Positions 1-11,761 of a stretch of DNA of 64,000 nt are shown piece by piece. Source of the stretch: Pteria penguin. Lineage: Eukaryota; Mollusca; Bivalvia; Pterioida; Pteriidae. Under the pieces are notes generated by a model. That model ran no database searches and was not told the DNA's origin. It saw only the letters and a list, made by a program, of their open reading frames with translations. Numbering within the stretch: the first letter of the stretch is position 1; the number at the start of each line of letters is the position of its first letter. The translations under genes and the position numbers were made by a program. Location of the stretch: contig CM068581.1 of the NCBI GenBank assembly GCA_035048485.1, positions 62,907,393-62,971,392 of the forward strand, read 5' to 3'.

Positions 1-232
1 AAGTTGTTATCATAAAATACCTTTTAGTATGACGACAGCCATGTAAAGTACGGCAAAAGTAAGATGAAACACAAATGAACTCGCATGTATTTGTTTCAAT
101 TAATCATGTCACTAAAATACATCTGATCAATGTATATTTTCTATTTTCTGTTATATTTATCTATCTTGTTTGGCAATTTCTTTGCCTCTTAATTTTCTTT
201 TTGCGACAATATTTAAAATTACATAATTGTCA

Positions 233-403
233 ATAGGTAAATCACAAAAGAAATCAATATTCGACCATGGTTTCACATGGAAATAAGACGATACTGTAAC
301 ATTTCCTTCTTCCGTGTATTCTTCCGAGGGACATGAAAATGATACTGTGTAAGAAGGATCGAATAACAGGAGTTGTTCACGATAGGTTGGGCTGTGGAAC
401 ATT
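233..403 (-). pseudogene. Decayed CCP/sushi exon of a third paralogue
   Basis: Reading the minus strand from 403, an AG acceptor (ctattatag) is followed by ECSTAQPIVNNSC, which closely matches the start of the CCP exon of gene A (ECSAIQPNVNNS, starting at 32411). The reading frame then shifts by one base near 350. The matching frame continues as FDPSYTVSFSC and ends with WSNIDFFC, as in the FDPPSVKFIC and WSDIVYRC parts of gene A. The domain is therefore recognisable but cannot be read in one frame, so it is either a pseudogene or a base-calling error. No good donor lies at the position used in genes A and B; the 233 end is approximate. Any later exons would lie left of the window. Confidence 0.6.
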
Positions 404-2640
404 CTATAATAGAACTACTCTGTATCATGTAGTTTAATCATTAGAGCATTCATCAAGGGAATTAACCCATGCTCAATGCAAGAAGGGTTTAGGACATACA
501 GAGTACATATCTGTGCCAATATATGAATTTCCCCATTAAAACTGTTACTTGAAATAAGTAACACTCTCTGTGTTAAAAACAGACTAGTAAAACAAGGAAG
601 AAATATTTGCACTTATTTTCAGAACTGTGCTAGTTGACAACGACTCAAAATATTTTGAATGATGCTAGCTATTCTTATTATATTACATGTATGGTTATTC
701 CCCTTGATGATCAAGAAAATTATGAATCAGATTCATATGGAAATAACTTGCAACTTTTTAAATATATATGTGGAAGTGTTGAAAATATCACATATCTGCA
801 TGAAAGTCAGCCACTTCAATACTACACCATGAGAATACCTTCTTTTCATTTGGGTGCTTTTTAACAGATTAAAGTCCCTTGGACTTCGAAAATTTTTTAG
901 AAATTTAAGGGGTTTTTTTGCCCATTATCTCTGCTATACACGCAAATACCAAACTGAAATATGGTATACACATGCATAATTACAATACCGAGGTCAAGTT
1001 TTATTGTTGTTATGGTCGAATAATTTTTGACACATTTACATCCATTGAACATTCCTGTTATTTACAGTTTCTGTAATTCCAATGGTGAATATACTGAATC
1101 GAAATAGTTTTTATTTATAACTTTTCTTTGATCAATACACCTGACTTACATGATGTATTACTTTCGGTATACATAACATCAAAAATCAAACTAGGCCCTT
1201 AGTGATGTTATACATCACTAACATTTCATTTCTCTTGTCATGGCCACCCTATTTTAGCTATTTAAAGATTCAAAGCATCTTCAAATTTGTTTAGTCTGAG
1301 AATAACTTTTAACTATTCTCTAGCTCTAACAGTACGTGACTGTCTTTATTATATCGTATAGGAACATGATTCACAAACTACATAGTTTATCTGAAATTGG
1401 TCGCACGTGGCTCGATTCCAGTTTTAGTTTGGCAGATAAATTTAAGTTGTAATATAGATGACCAATATGGATCAGTCAATCAAACTATTAGTGTCATGGC
1501 CACTATAAAAATAGTAGCAGTAGGGGAGGGCATAAGTGTTTTACAAACATCTCTTGTGAAGTCAAGTCTGGGGGGGGGGGGGTGTGGGGGCGCCAATTTG
1601 AAAATGGAAAATTTGGTCTGTAAAACTTTTGATTTGTCCGAGTCTGTATTTTATTACAGTTGTTTTGCTGTTAGGAGTGAGGGATATATCATGCATATCA
1701 ATATGATATTACTAGTCTTCAACAAGCTAGTATGACATCATGTGGTATTGTTGTAGGGTTATTTAATATCAACTTTCTCCAATTTATTTTTCTCCGGTAC
1801 TTGATATTTTTAAAGAATTTCGTCAGAAAGAAGTCCTAGCAATCATTGTTATCACAAGACACCAGACAGGACCGATGTTATGTTTCAAGTTAGCGACTTG
1901 AAAAAAAAAAAACTTTCATACAAGGTCTCGCGCACAAAAGCTGTTCAACCTGACTGCCAGGAAGTGTACTTACCATGTTGTGTCAATAAAAAGCCAGCAG
2001 AAGTCATGAACACAGAGAGCTGTCTGAATGAAAATAGATGAAGTATTTCACCACACAAAAATTCATAAACATTTGGAATCAGCATTTTGCTCATGTCAAA
2101 ATAAGAAAGGTAATATCTTAATAGCCTACCTTAGGCCCCAAGGAAGCTTTATGTAAAAATTTCTGGCTTGTAAATACTTATAAAACATTCTACATGTATT
2201 TGTCTCAACAAAAATATACTCTAGATTGAATGACAGCAGTATGGCATAAATGATCAAAGCGCTGAAAATGTCATCTCAGAAATTTTAATGAGTCACAACC
2301 TCAATATCTTGGTGTTGTGAACAAAAATTGTATAAGTCTGATAAACTGAGGACTTCTTACTCTCAATATGTTTTAATCATTAATGCTTAACACTTGACCA
2401 ATACTACCCATTATCCCAAAGCCCCAAGTCTTAGAACTCAGATTGGTTAGACACGATGTGGTGAAATCATGTTACTAAAAGAGAATTGGATATAATCTTA
2501 AATATTTGCATTGGATAATGGATACCATTTCTATATAAACTTTAGAACCAGTAATGTATACTTTCTTAGGTTATACATAATTTCACGAGTATTATTACTA
2601 ATTCAAATTTCAAATCATTATGTGTATCTTTATTTTTAGT
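404..2640. other. No gene seen; AT-rich with dispersed repeats
   Basis: The short open frames here (for example 634-864 and 1397-1735) show no recognisable domain or flanking splice signals and look like chance. A poly-G run lies at about 1570-1582. The stretch around 915-1000 contains the words ccattatctctgct and catgcataatta, which recur in similar form near 3254 and 4350, so it is probably an old dispersed repeat. Confidence 0.4.
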
Positions 2641-2757
2641 TGCAGAAATTTTCAAAATGCAATGAATACATCAGGGATGCTCTTGTTTTGAAAGTAACAA
2701 ATGAAGACAGACAGAAATTTCAACAACAAAGACATGTTCACCTTCAAGTTCAAAAGT
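2641..2757 (+). CDS. Possible internal exon of unknown gene
   Basis: A pyrimidine-rich tract and acceptor (tatctttatttttag) precede 117 open bases beginning LQKFSKCNEYIRDALVLKV and ending QVQ plus a split codon, followed by a donor (gtaggta). Only one frame is open between the splice signals. The peptide is charged and helical-looking. I do not recognise it. A possible 3' exon follows another good acceptor at about 5750 (ttatattacag), but joining the two gives a stop almost at once, so the gene model is incomplete. It may be a relic exon. Confidence 0.25.
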
Positions 2758-3394
2758 AGGTAATATATGATTAAAGCTTCCTCAATCACCTTAAATTACT
2801 TTTTGTTCTCATAATGTCTGCCAAGACTTCCAGAAAGCTCATAGTATTTATTTATTGAAATTAAGTTACAGTTCTTGAAAGTACTTGGGAAAAGTGTTTG
2901 AATTGAATTTTTCTTGAAAGAGCTTAAATCTTACTGCTATAGCCTTATTATTTCGTGTTTTAAGATGTATTTTATATGATGTGACATATTGAAGACAGGA
3001 CAAATGGGAGAAGCATCTTTGTAATTGTAGTCATTTGTATAACTCTTCAAGTACTGAGAACTATTCATTTGTCTATCTTGAGGAGGTGCATTTCTGTATT
3101 TGTGAAAACTCAGGTATTCATTTATTGATATACAATGTACCTATTGCTTGCTATTACAAATGAAATCATTTGCCAGTTTACAGCCAGCATAATTTGTCAG
3201 TGTATTTTTGTGCTTGACTCTTGAACAAGAGGTTTGTGAAAAATTCAGTTTCCATTCATTATCTCAGCTAAGGGTGCATAAATCTTTTTTTAGACTCCCA
3301 GAGGAAAACGCAATGATTATAATAAGCTTTCTTTCCTGGGTACCGAAGGGTAAAGTTTAGCAACATCTAAACAGATTAAAATCGCATCCTTCGG

Positions 3395-3607
3395 TATACT
3401 GTCTACTGGGTATATTTGACTGGTGTTGCTAGCAAGCAGGAGATGCTCACTCTCCCTGATCTCACTCCATCACAGAGGTTCACATATGCTCTTAGACACG
3501 TAGACATATTTTGTTATTTTCCTTTTTTTCATTTTCACTGATTTTGTATGTCCTCTGGTTTTATGATTTTTGGACTTGTGGTTTGGATTTATCCATCATC
3601 TTTACAT
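3395..3607 (-). repeat. Inverted copy of a Penelope-associated segment
   Basis: This stretch is the reverse complement of about 25375-25583, with scattered mismatches. Shared words include ctagcaagcaggagatgctc and gatctcactccatcaca. The plus-strand copy directly follows the C-terminal end of a Penelope-like RT fragment, so this is most likely a stray piece of the same element family. Confidence 0.6.
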
Positions 3608-5750
3608 TTTAATTCCGGTTGATAAAAGAGGACGAATTGATAAAGACTTTGGGAACAAGAATGCCTGACAGTTGTAATATTAAAATAAACTCTTTATATA
3701 TACCTATAATTTTTCTTAGGCAAGGTTCAGTTCTTATCACTTTGTTATTTACAAATCGTATATTCTACATCTGTAACATCATGACATAATGTTTGAAGTC
3801 TTTAGTCTGTTTATATGTGCCTAGCTCTATATTTATTTTTGTGTGTGGTTTCTTTTTACTTCGCTTTTTTGGGCATCTCTGCTTGTAGTCTAAATAATGT
3901 CGTCAGTATTTGCATGAACCACTTGTGTTGTTGTTTCAAAGTAATAGAATATCGTTATAGAATATTTTACGGATGGACTCTTGTATAGTTAAGTATTCTT
4001 TGTAATTTGCACCATAATGCTTTATATATTTATTTTCGCACGCTATATTGTATTTTATGATCTGACTTTATGGAATTGTTGGTTTGACATTGTTTATTTA
4101 TGCTGAAGCATGAGCATGGATGCACACAGCTGTTAATTGACAATCGTTTTGTAACTTGATAAAGGCTAAGTAGCCGAAAATTCGTGACAGAATGCTCTTG
4201 TTATTACAATGGGTGTATATATTGAAATGAAATTTGGCATACAGATGCAGCATGAGAAAATCTAGGTCAAGTGTTGATTTGCTTACCATTAACACATTTT
4301 GACAGAGTTATACCTCTTGAACTTAGAAAATATCCGATAATTCACAGTTTCTGTTCATTATCTCTGCTATGAGTGCATATATTGAAATAAAAGTTTTCAT
4401 ATGTGGGTTGGTTATGAGTAGTAGATCAGTACTGTGTACAATTATTGTCCGCCAAATACATTGAGAGCTCATTCCTTGATATTCATGCTATTCCATATGG
4501 AGGTTGTTTATTAGTAGTAGATGACCCGTGTTGATTTTCCGGTCAAAAGGTCCAAGCTCACTAAATGCAAACCCTTTGCTGGATAGTGATATTTCAGGGT
4601 TGGTTTTGAGTAGTAGATTACTTTTATTGATTCTTAGGTCAAACAGTCAAAGGTCACCGAGAACATGTAATACTTTACACAGTTGTACAGTATAGTACCA
4701 GAACGTGGCATATGTGTTTTACAAGAATCTCTTGTTTATCTTTTTTTTTTATTTAAGTTAAACTTAAAGTCAAACTTAGAATCCCTGAGTAGCTACTTTT
4801 TTTTTTTTTTTTAAATTGGAATTTTACTAAATTTTCGATATGTGTATTGCTCAGATGTTTAATTACATATATTCTGAGAGGTAATTTGATCGATATCTTA
4901 CTTTAAGCTTTGAATGTTGTTAGATCACTAACAACTGATAAATTGTAGATGCTATCAAATTTTAGGTGAATTTGTGCTGCCACAATACGAATATAATTGT
5001 AATGTGAAAAACGGGAACTAATGAAACTTACTTTCATGAATAAAACCTTTTAATAACTTCTTGAAAATTCATGCAACCACAAAATGACGTCAACAGGTAC
5101 CTTACTTTTCATCAGATACATTGAAAATTGTTTGTGGTGAATATAATACATTCATATTTGATTATTACCAAGCAGTGGAGGAAATTTGCTACCAGTCCTT
5201 TATCTTCGACCAGATAATTCTGCCAAAGACAATAAAATAAGTTTGTTCTTTGCCTTGCCATGCTTGTGAAAGTTATTATCTTGGAAAAGGTTTGTTTGGT
5301 ATTACATATATTTTAAATGGGAAAAAAAGTTCATGTCATTCACTGATACTTTGTCAAGACACCATTAAAATAAGCAGTTTCTGGACATAAATTCTGTGAA
5401 TTCTTGGGTACTATGTGAATTAAAACAACGTGATACAATATCATTCATGATTTCAAAAGTGGTTTTTAGAAAAAGAGGACATTTACTTCATTTGCAGAAA
5501 TTTTTACCTTATTTGAACTTACTGTCCGATGAAAAGTCTTAGTGATTAAATTTGATGAAATTTGATTCAAATGTATTGATTACAAGAATGTATAAATATA
5601 TCAATACTTTGTACTATAATTCTTATTCATATTTCTTTATATAAATAATATTAATTGAATAAAATAATTTAAAAATTACATGTTTAGAACTATAAATTTA
5701 AAACTATTTTCTAGCATTATTTATAATATCTTTATTCTTTTATATTACAG
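3608..5750. other. No gene seen; degenerate tandem repeat near 4140-4720
   Basis: No domain-bearing ORF or convincing exon was found. Between 4140 and 4720 phrases such as ggttggttatgagtagtagat and attatctctgctatgagtgc recur in degenerate form, which suggests an old tandem or dispersed repeat. Poly-T runs occur near 4740 and 4800. Confidence 0.35.
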
Positions 5751-6456
5751 ATAAAATTAGCTTTCCTGATGGTTGGCCATTAACATGAAGATGTAGACCA
5801 ACTGTTTTCATGCTTCAACAAAGAGGCTTGTAGAAGACGATTCGTGACTCTTATATGATGTCATTGAAGACACCAACCCCGGAAATGGATAATTTCCAAA
5901 ATCTGTGGGATTGTTACATTTTCGGAGCATAATCGGGGATTAAAAAGCACATATTTAAATTGTGTAAAATAAATGGAAAAGTAACACTCTGTTACAAAGA
6001 TTGGCCATCTCCATCAGAGTCTTACCGGTACTTAGAAATTGATTTTGCAATTCTTCAGTTGATGTAACCAGAGGCAGTTCAAATTAAGGTGATGCTTTCA
6101 TTCATTATGATGTTTAAGTATCATTTTCTTTACATAACTAACTTATCAAACATTAGTCTACATGAAAATCACAATATCAAGCCTAACTTATTAATAAAAT
6201 ATGTCAATATGTGACCGAAACGTTAACTATTTGAACACAATTAAACGGATATACATATTTCATCAAAAATTTACTTTTCATTATTATGCAGTCTGATGCT
6301 TTGTTTACGATTGTATAAGACTAAAACATGAACGAAAACCGGAAAAAAATCTGCTTCCTGTTAATCAAAACCATGCATCTGCCTTAATATGCAGAAAATC
6401 AGAGGTATGGTAAGGGACATTAAAGAAAATTGGCAAATGGGCAGAAACGGGAAGAG

Positions 6457-6675
6457 ATGTCCCAATATGAAGTTTATTTGAGAGATTACCTTGAGATACT
6501 ATCACAACCAAGTTGCCCACCACCACTGGCACCATTTATCTTTCCCACCAATAAGGAGCCTTTAACCACAGAAAATCCTTTGGGATATAATTTGGAAAAT
6601 TCTATCAGCAGACACATTGAAAGACTAAACCCGACTTCATTGATTTTTCTGAGCATGAGGAGAAGAGACCAATAA
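6457..6675 (+). CDS. Small uncharacterised ORF, low support
   Basis: A 72-codon frame starts at an ATG at 6457 and runs to TAA at 6673-6675. It is proline-rich (SQPSCPPPLAPFIFPTNKEP) and less biased than the surrounding AT-rich sequence, but no domain is recognised and no splice signals frame it clearly. An upstream in-frame stop precedes it. It may be a chance ORF or a last-exon relic. Confidence 0.15.
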   Translation: MSQYEVYLRDYLEILSQPSCPPPLAPFIFPTNKEPLTTENPLGYNLENSISRHIERLNPTSLIFLSMRRRDQ

Positions 6676-7184
6676 TTTCAAACAAGTGCTAAAATGAATT
6701 GCCTGAAATAAGTCTATGTCTCTAATCTCTACTTTAAATAATTCCACTTTTTGGGTATAAAGCAGTATAAACGAATGGCATTTAGCTTTTTGATTGGGTG
6801 AAACATTGATTGTGTAACTTTATTCTTATAAGTGTAATGTATATCAATCTAATTTAAATATATCATACTAAAATTGTGTGAAAATGTGAATCATTGCAAA
6901 TAATGAAATATGTTAATTTTTTTCATACATAAATTATATTAAGTATTGAAATAAGAATACATGAAATCATGAAAAATATAGTGTATAAAGTTAACCAAGT
7001 GATAAATTCAGGTGACTAAAACCACTGTATTGTAATGCTGTGGTTAATTTTATATAGGTACAGAAACATGTATCGATTATTTTAATGTATCTTAAAGATA
7101 AGAATCTATTTTAGTCAAATGTCACTTATTTAATTTCAGGTTATTGTATATAAAATATAAATTCATCATTGTTCTTTTTGAATG

Positions 7185-7467
7185 TATAAGATAGATAGAT
7201 TGATTGATTTTTGTTTTACGTCACACCACGAATATTTCACGTATATGGTGACGGCATCTGCCTGATGCGGGGCATAAAAAGTTTGACCTTTGCAACGGAC
7301 CCACCCGAAGCAGTGAGGGATCTTCAACGTGCCATGCATACCACGACACGGGGCCCCGGTTTTACTGTCTCATCCGAAAGACAGGACACCGGCATGACCA
7401 GAGCGGGAATAGAACCCCGGCCTTCCGATCAGGAGTCCAGCGCGATACCACTAGGCCACGGCGGCTT
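7185..7467 (-). mobile_element. tRNA-derived SINE, copy 1
   Basis: On the minus strand the element begins near 7467 with a tRNA-like head: a box A-like TGGCCTAGTGG and a box B-like GGTTCTATTCC. The body contains ctgtctttcggatgagacag and a segment about a 'gcagtgagggatctt' word. It ends in a short simple tail of aatc/tatc units (7185-7210). The head and body match the copies at about 50370-50620 and 59713-59930. The 3' side of the head does not pair as an acceptor stem, so this is not a functional tRNA gene. Confidence 0.8.
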
Positions 7468-9107
7468 AAATGTATAAAACAGATAATGAAGGATATGAAC
7501 AAAAAGTGTAAAAATGTGATTACTTTATAACCTGTAAGGAAATAGGGATATTTTAATTTTATGCAGATTATGATAACTGCAGTAAGTATTTGTGTGTTTC
7601 TGTTTGCGTGCAATGTACAAAATATGTATGTGCTTTATTTATTTATTTATAAAGACATTTTTATTGCAGGTATAGGCAAAGACAAGCATTACTCAATATT
7701 TTTTTTTATCGCAGACAATTTCTCTTCATATTTGAAATAAAATATATTGGATCCATATCTCCTCGAATGAAGCAAAATATTGAAACTTTTCTGGTGAAAA
7801 TACAGAGAGAATCTGTATTTGCAATATTCCTGGCAACCCTGAGGCTTTGTTCATGACTAAATTAGTTATCTTTCCTGTCATCAACTGATTTTGATCTCAT
7901 TAAAATACCGAAGGAACCCACAAGTAGTTTGCTGTGCCGCGAAGTGGTGGTCGAAATTGTACATATATATCTATACTTGTGACAATGAAAACTGTCACGG
8001 ACGAACGAACAGCGATTACCAATATTAACAGAGACTACATGTATGTGTTAAATTTGAAACTTTAAACTATTCTAAAGATAATAAATAACTACAGATACTT
8101 TTATACAATTTACTACTTTACAACATACCTGGTACATAAAAACAATGTCACTTAATATCACTCAATGTCACTTAATATCGTGTACAACAGTCACTGGTTA
8201 GATAAGGAACGATGGTGGGTACACACGGAAAGATGGTGAATTCACATGGAATGTAGACTTTCACATGTTCAGGAAATGATGACATTGTCAAATACATCAG
8301 CACAGGTAGTAATGCCTGATAAAATAAGACAGACTTATAAATATAATTATAATGTATCTAAACCTCACACAAAATAAATACTTAAAATATACAAGAATAC
8401 TTCACTCTGCAGCATCGTACACGCACTTTAATATACGTGCGAACATACACAATACTATGCGAACACTCTAATACATTTCATTTACATGATACGTATAATT
8501 GCATAGGAATATACAGGATTATACACGATATACAGTTGTATACTTTATACATATTTTTACTTTACTATACTGAAGCAAATATGAAATACGCACTTTCCAA
8601 TTTTTATGAAAAATATAGACTGCTGACAGCAAGTATCCTAAATAGTTGAATACAAAATATATAATAAAATAACTTGCCTCGGTTTGGCGAGTATGTGCTA
8701 TAGATTTAAGTATGAAACTGCATTGCAAAATAGCCATGGATACTGGTTAAGTCGAAAATACAACCTCTCAATACGAGAGACACCGCCTAACTGAAGTGGT
8801 CAAAGCACAGACCTCAAGCAAGTAAACTTTAAAAACAGAAAACCGGTTTGACCAGTACACGTTGAATTGAAGCGAGGTTCTTTAAAGTATATTAAAATAA
8901 ACACAAGGTGAACACAAATGAGGGTCAACACAGGTAAATACAAACATTGGATTACTAGTTAAGACAGAACATACTTGACATAAATGAAATACGATAAATT
9001 GAATGTGAACAACTTCAAAATTCTCAAAAATGAAAACTCGTAATCATCCGTCTGTAATCAGTAGAAAGTGTAATTGAACCCCCTCCCCCCCCAAAAAAAA
9101 TCACAAG
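7468..9107. other. No gene seen
   Basis: AT-rich sequence with only short open frames and no domains. A small duplication, atgtcacttaatatc, occurs twice at about 8147-8179. I see no other structure. Confidence 0.4.
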
Positions 9108-9707
9108 CTAGGCTCCACACGCTAGAGGCATATTCGGTTGCACTAATGTGGAGTAGCATTGTGCCTTGATGTTGGTTGGGCATCGGCTGATGTTTCTGCC
9201 TAGGTAGGCCAGGGTGGATTTTGCCATCTTAGTGATCTTATCTATGTGTGTATCCCATGAAAGATTCTTTTGGTTTGTTAGGCCCAGGTACTTGGTAGCG
9301 TCGACTAGCATTAGGACTTGGCCGTCGATCCTGTATTCGGCAAGTTGTGAGGACTTCCGGTTAGTAACTCGTAGCACCTCACATTTATCTCGGTTGAACT
9401 GCACCAACCATATGTCCTCCAACCGATGAAACTTGTTAATTTCATACTGCAAGATGGTCTGGTCCTAGTGTGTTTTGATCTTCCTGTACATGAGACAATG
9501 ATCAGCAAAGAGTCGGGTTCTTGGGGTGATACTGATGACGGCAGGTCATTTATATAAATCTTAAAGAGCAGAGGGCCTAATACATTTCCCTGAGGGACAC
9601 CTGATGAAATAGTTGTGGCTGTTCATTATTGACCGTGCGGATGGTAATGAAGCTCGAGATCCAATCATAGATGTGACCATTTTGTACATTTTAACATTTT
9701 TTACGTT
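9108..9707 (-). mobile_element. LINE (Jockey/CR1-like) reverse transcriptase fragment
   Basis: Minus-strand translation in shifting frames gives the landmarks of a non-LTR retrotransposon RT. These are GVPQGNVLGPLLFKIYINDL (about 9545-9605), then FNRDKCEVLRVTNR and DATKYLGLTNQKNLSWDTHI (9108-9452). The order fits RT motif B and the thumb region of the Jockey/CR1 group. The catalytic YxDD block between them is degraded, and at least two frameshifts separate the segments. It is a dead 5'-truncated copy with no endonuclease seen. Confidence 0.8.
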
Positions 9708-10666
9708 CAAAGTTCCAAAAACTCGTAACATCATTTAAACCATTCGAGTTATCAGACCCAATTACAAAATCCCTCATTATGTCCACATTAGACTCACCGC
9801 AATAATACAATTTACCGAAATAACAGTTGTCAGGTCATCATTTATGGTTTTAATGAGAAATAATAATACAATTCAGTATAATGCTGTGTCCGTCAACTTT
9901 GTGGTTAAAAATTATTCCGAACTTGTCACATCATTCAGCCAAGTATTGGTGCCCTAAGTACATTTCAAAATTTTTGTAATCAGAAACAAACATAATTCTA
10001 TAATGAAGAATGCTGAAATTTGTTTTTACTGACGACGGAGAGCGACATAAAATTCAAACAGTACTTTGTTCATTGTCTGTCGGATTGTCCGTCTGTTTTA
10101 TATTTGCTAGTACCTTTTACATAATGCATTGCATAATGTACAATGGCTTTGACAAAAAGAACAGAGCACTACACGTGTTTTACCAGCTTGGAATACAGAA
10201 TAGCTGTCGTTTCTTGCGTCAAGTTTGTATTCTATCGGGAAATGACGTTTCAAAATTTTATCGTACTGGAGTACACTGGAAGTATTCATATTGTAGTCGG
10301 ACCGAGTGATGGTACAAATTTAAATATTAAGAAGAATATAGTATAACAATTTATTATAGATATGTGAACCGACACACATTGAAATCAACAACAAATTGAA
10401 ATAATTAAATCTAAAAACAATTTGATATTTAAATCTAAATAACCTAATATCGGCAGAAATGTGGCTTTTTACCTCACTAATCACTTGAATTAACTTCATT
10501 TTGAAGTTAACACTCTAAATTGAAGGTAATTATATTTCGAATCTCTATATTTAAAATCAAATGACTTAGATTGATGCCTGATAGACCAGAATACATATTT
10601 GCCAGATAGACCGACACTCGTGTTTGTACTATGGAGAAGTATTCTGACAGTTAGACCGACAAAAAA
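9708..10666. other. No gene seen
   Basis: The open frames around 10010-10346 overlap one another on both strands and show no domain. I see no repeats or splice-framed exons here. Confidence 0.35.
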
Positions 10667-10748
10667 TTAACTGAGAGTTCTTGAACACCCGTTTAAATAC
10701 CCCCAAAACGTGATAAAGTACCTGAACAAGCCTGAATAAAAAGAACAA
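10667..10748 (+). repeat. Left 82-bp direct repeat flanking LINE segment
   Basis: Starts ttaactgagagttcttga and ends gaataaaaagaacaa. It is repeated almost exactly at 11090-11172. The pair brackets a LINE-derived insert. Confidence 0.85.
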
Positions 10749-11084
10749 CCTCACATTTATCTCGGTTGAATTGCACCAACCATATGTCCTCCAACCGATG
10801 AAACTTGTTAATTTCATACTTCAAGATGGTCTGGTCCTAGTGTGTCTTGATCCTCCTGTACATGAGACAATGATCAGCAAAGAGTCGGGTTTTTTGGATG
10901 ACACTGATGACGGCAGGTCATTTATATAAACCTGAAAGAGCAGCGGGCCTAAAACAGGTCCCTGAGGGACACCTGATGAAATAGTTGTGGCTGTTCATTA
11001 TTGACCGCTGTGTGTGGATGATAATGAAGCTCGAGATCCAATCATAGATGTGGCCGATTTGTACATTTTAACATTTTTTACGTT
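10749..11084 (-). mobile_element. Second copy of LINE RT segment
   Basis: About 336 bp matching 9377-9707 at high identity (for example cctcacatttatctcggttg at both starts and the GVPQG-like block). It has a few indels, including tgtg added near 11010. It carries only the RT middle region, has no intact ORF, and is bracketed by 82-bp direct repeats. Confidence 0.85.
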
Positions 11085-11089
11085 AAAAC

Positions 11090-11172
11090 TTAACTGAGAG
11101 TTCTTGAATACCCGTTTAAATACCCCAAAAAACATGATTAAGTACCTGAACAAGCCTGAATAAAAAGAACAA
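11090..11172 (+). repeat. Right direct repeat flanking LINE segment
   Basis: About 83 bp matching 10667-10748 with a few substitutions and one length difference in an A run. Confidence 0.85.
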
Positions 11173-11761
11173 TGATTGGGTAGCAGTTAAATGTCTCACC
11201 CAATTGACTAAATTATACCTAAATGTCAAACGAATATAACTCAGGTAGCTAAAACGTTTTAAGCAATCCACCAAAAGATGAAAGAAATGGAAGAAACAAT
11301 ATAATGAAAATATAGGCTAAGAAACAACAAATAAGTACAAGAATAATGTCATACACGATAAATATATACACATGAGTAACTAAGATGAATAATTATGCAA
11401 AATCAACATAGCACAGAACCGGTCTGCCACAATATGTTACCGACTATGTATGAATATTTCAAGAGGCACAAATATAATACTTTAAAATTTGTCTTTCTAA
11501 ACTGATACTGTTGATCTACATATCTATCTAGATATATCATTATATATATGATCTGTTAAAGCATTACATATAATACAATTCTGTTCTTCCAGATTCTCAA
11601 GGTTCCCACATACTCTTAGCCAGTTTGCCAGTCCAGGGGAAGCAACCTTTTGATTCAACCGTTCCGGGCTTCTAGGAAAAAATCACCGCCTTCTCCCTAG
11701 TGGTCAAATCCGGAAACTGTATGATTCATTTCATTTTGAAAATGTGCAGACTTCCTCTGGA
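11173..11761. other. No gene seen; left flank of array
   Basis: AT-rich sequence without domains. Homology to the 2.06 kb array unit starts abruptly at 11762. Confidence 0.4.

Noticed and set aside
7211..7477. 88-aa plus-strand ORF
   Set aside because: Entirely within the SINE; the real orientation is minus and non-coding.
9600..9612. CTGATGA-like core as a hammerhead ribozyme, expected near Penelope-like terminal repeats
   Set aside because: It lies in the LINE RT coding region (the complement of the GVPQG block); no matching GAAA and stems were found there, nor in the Penelope terminal repeats.
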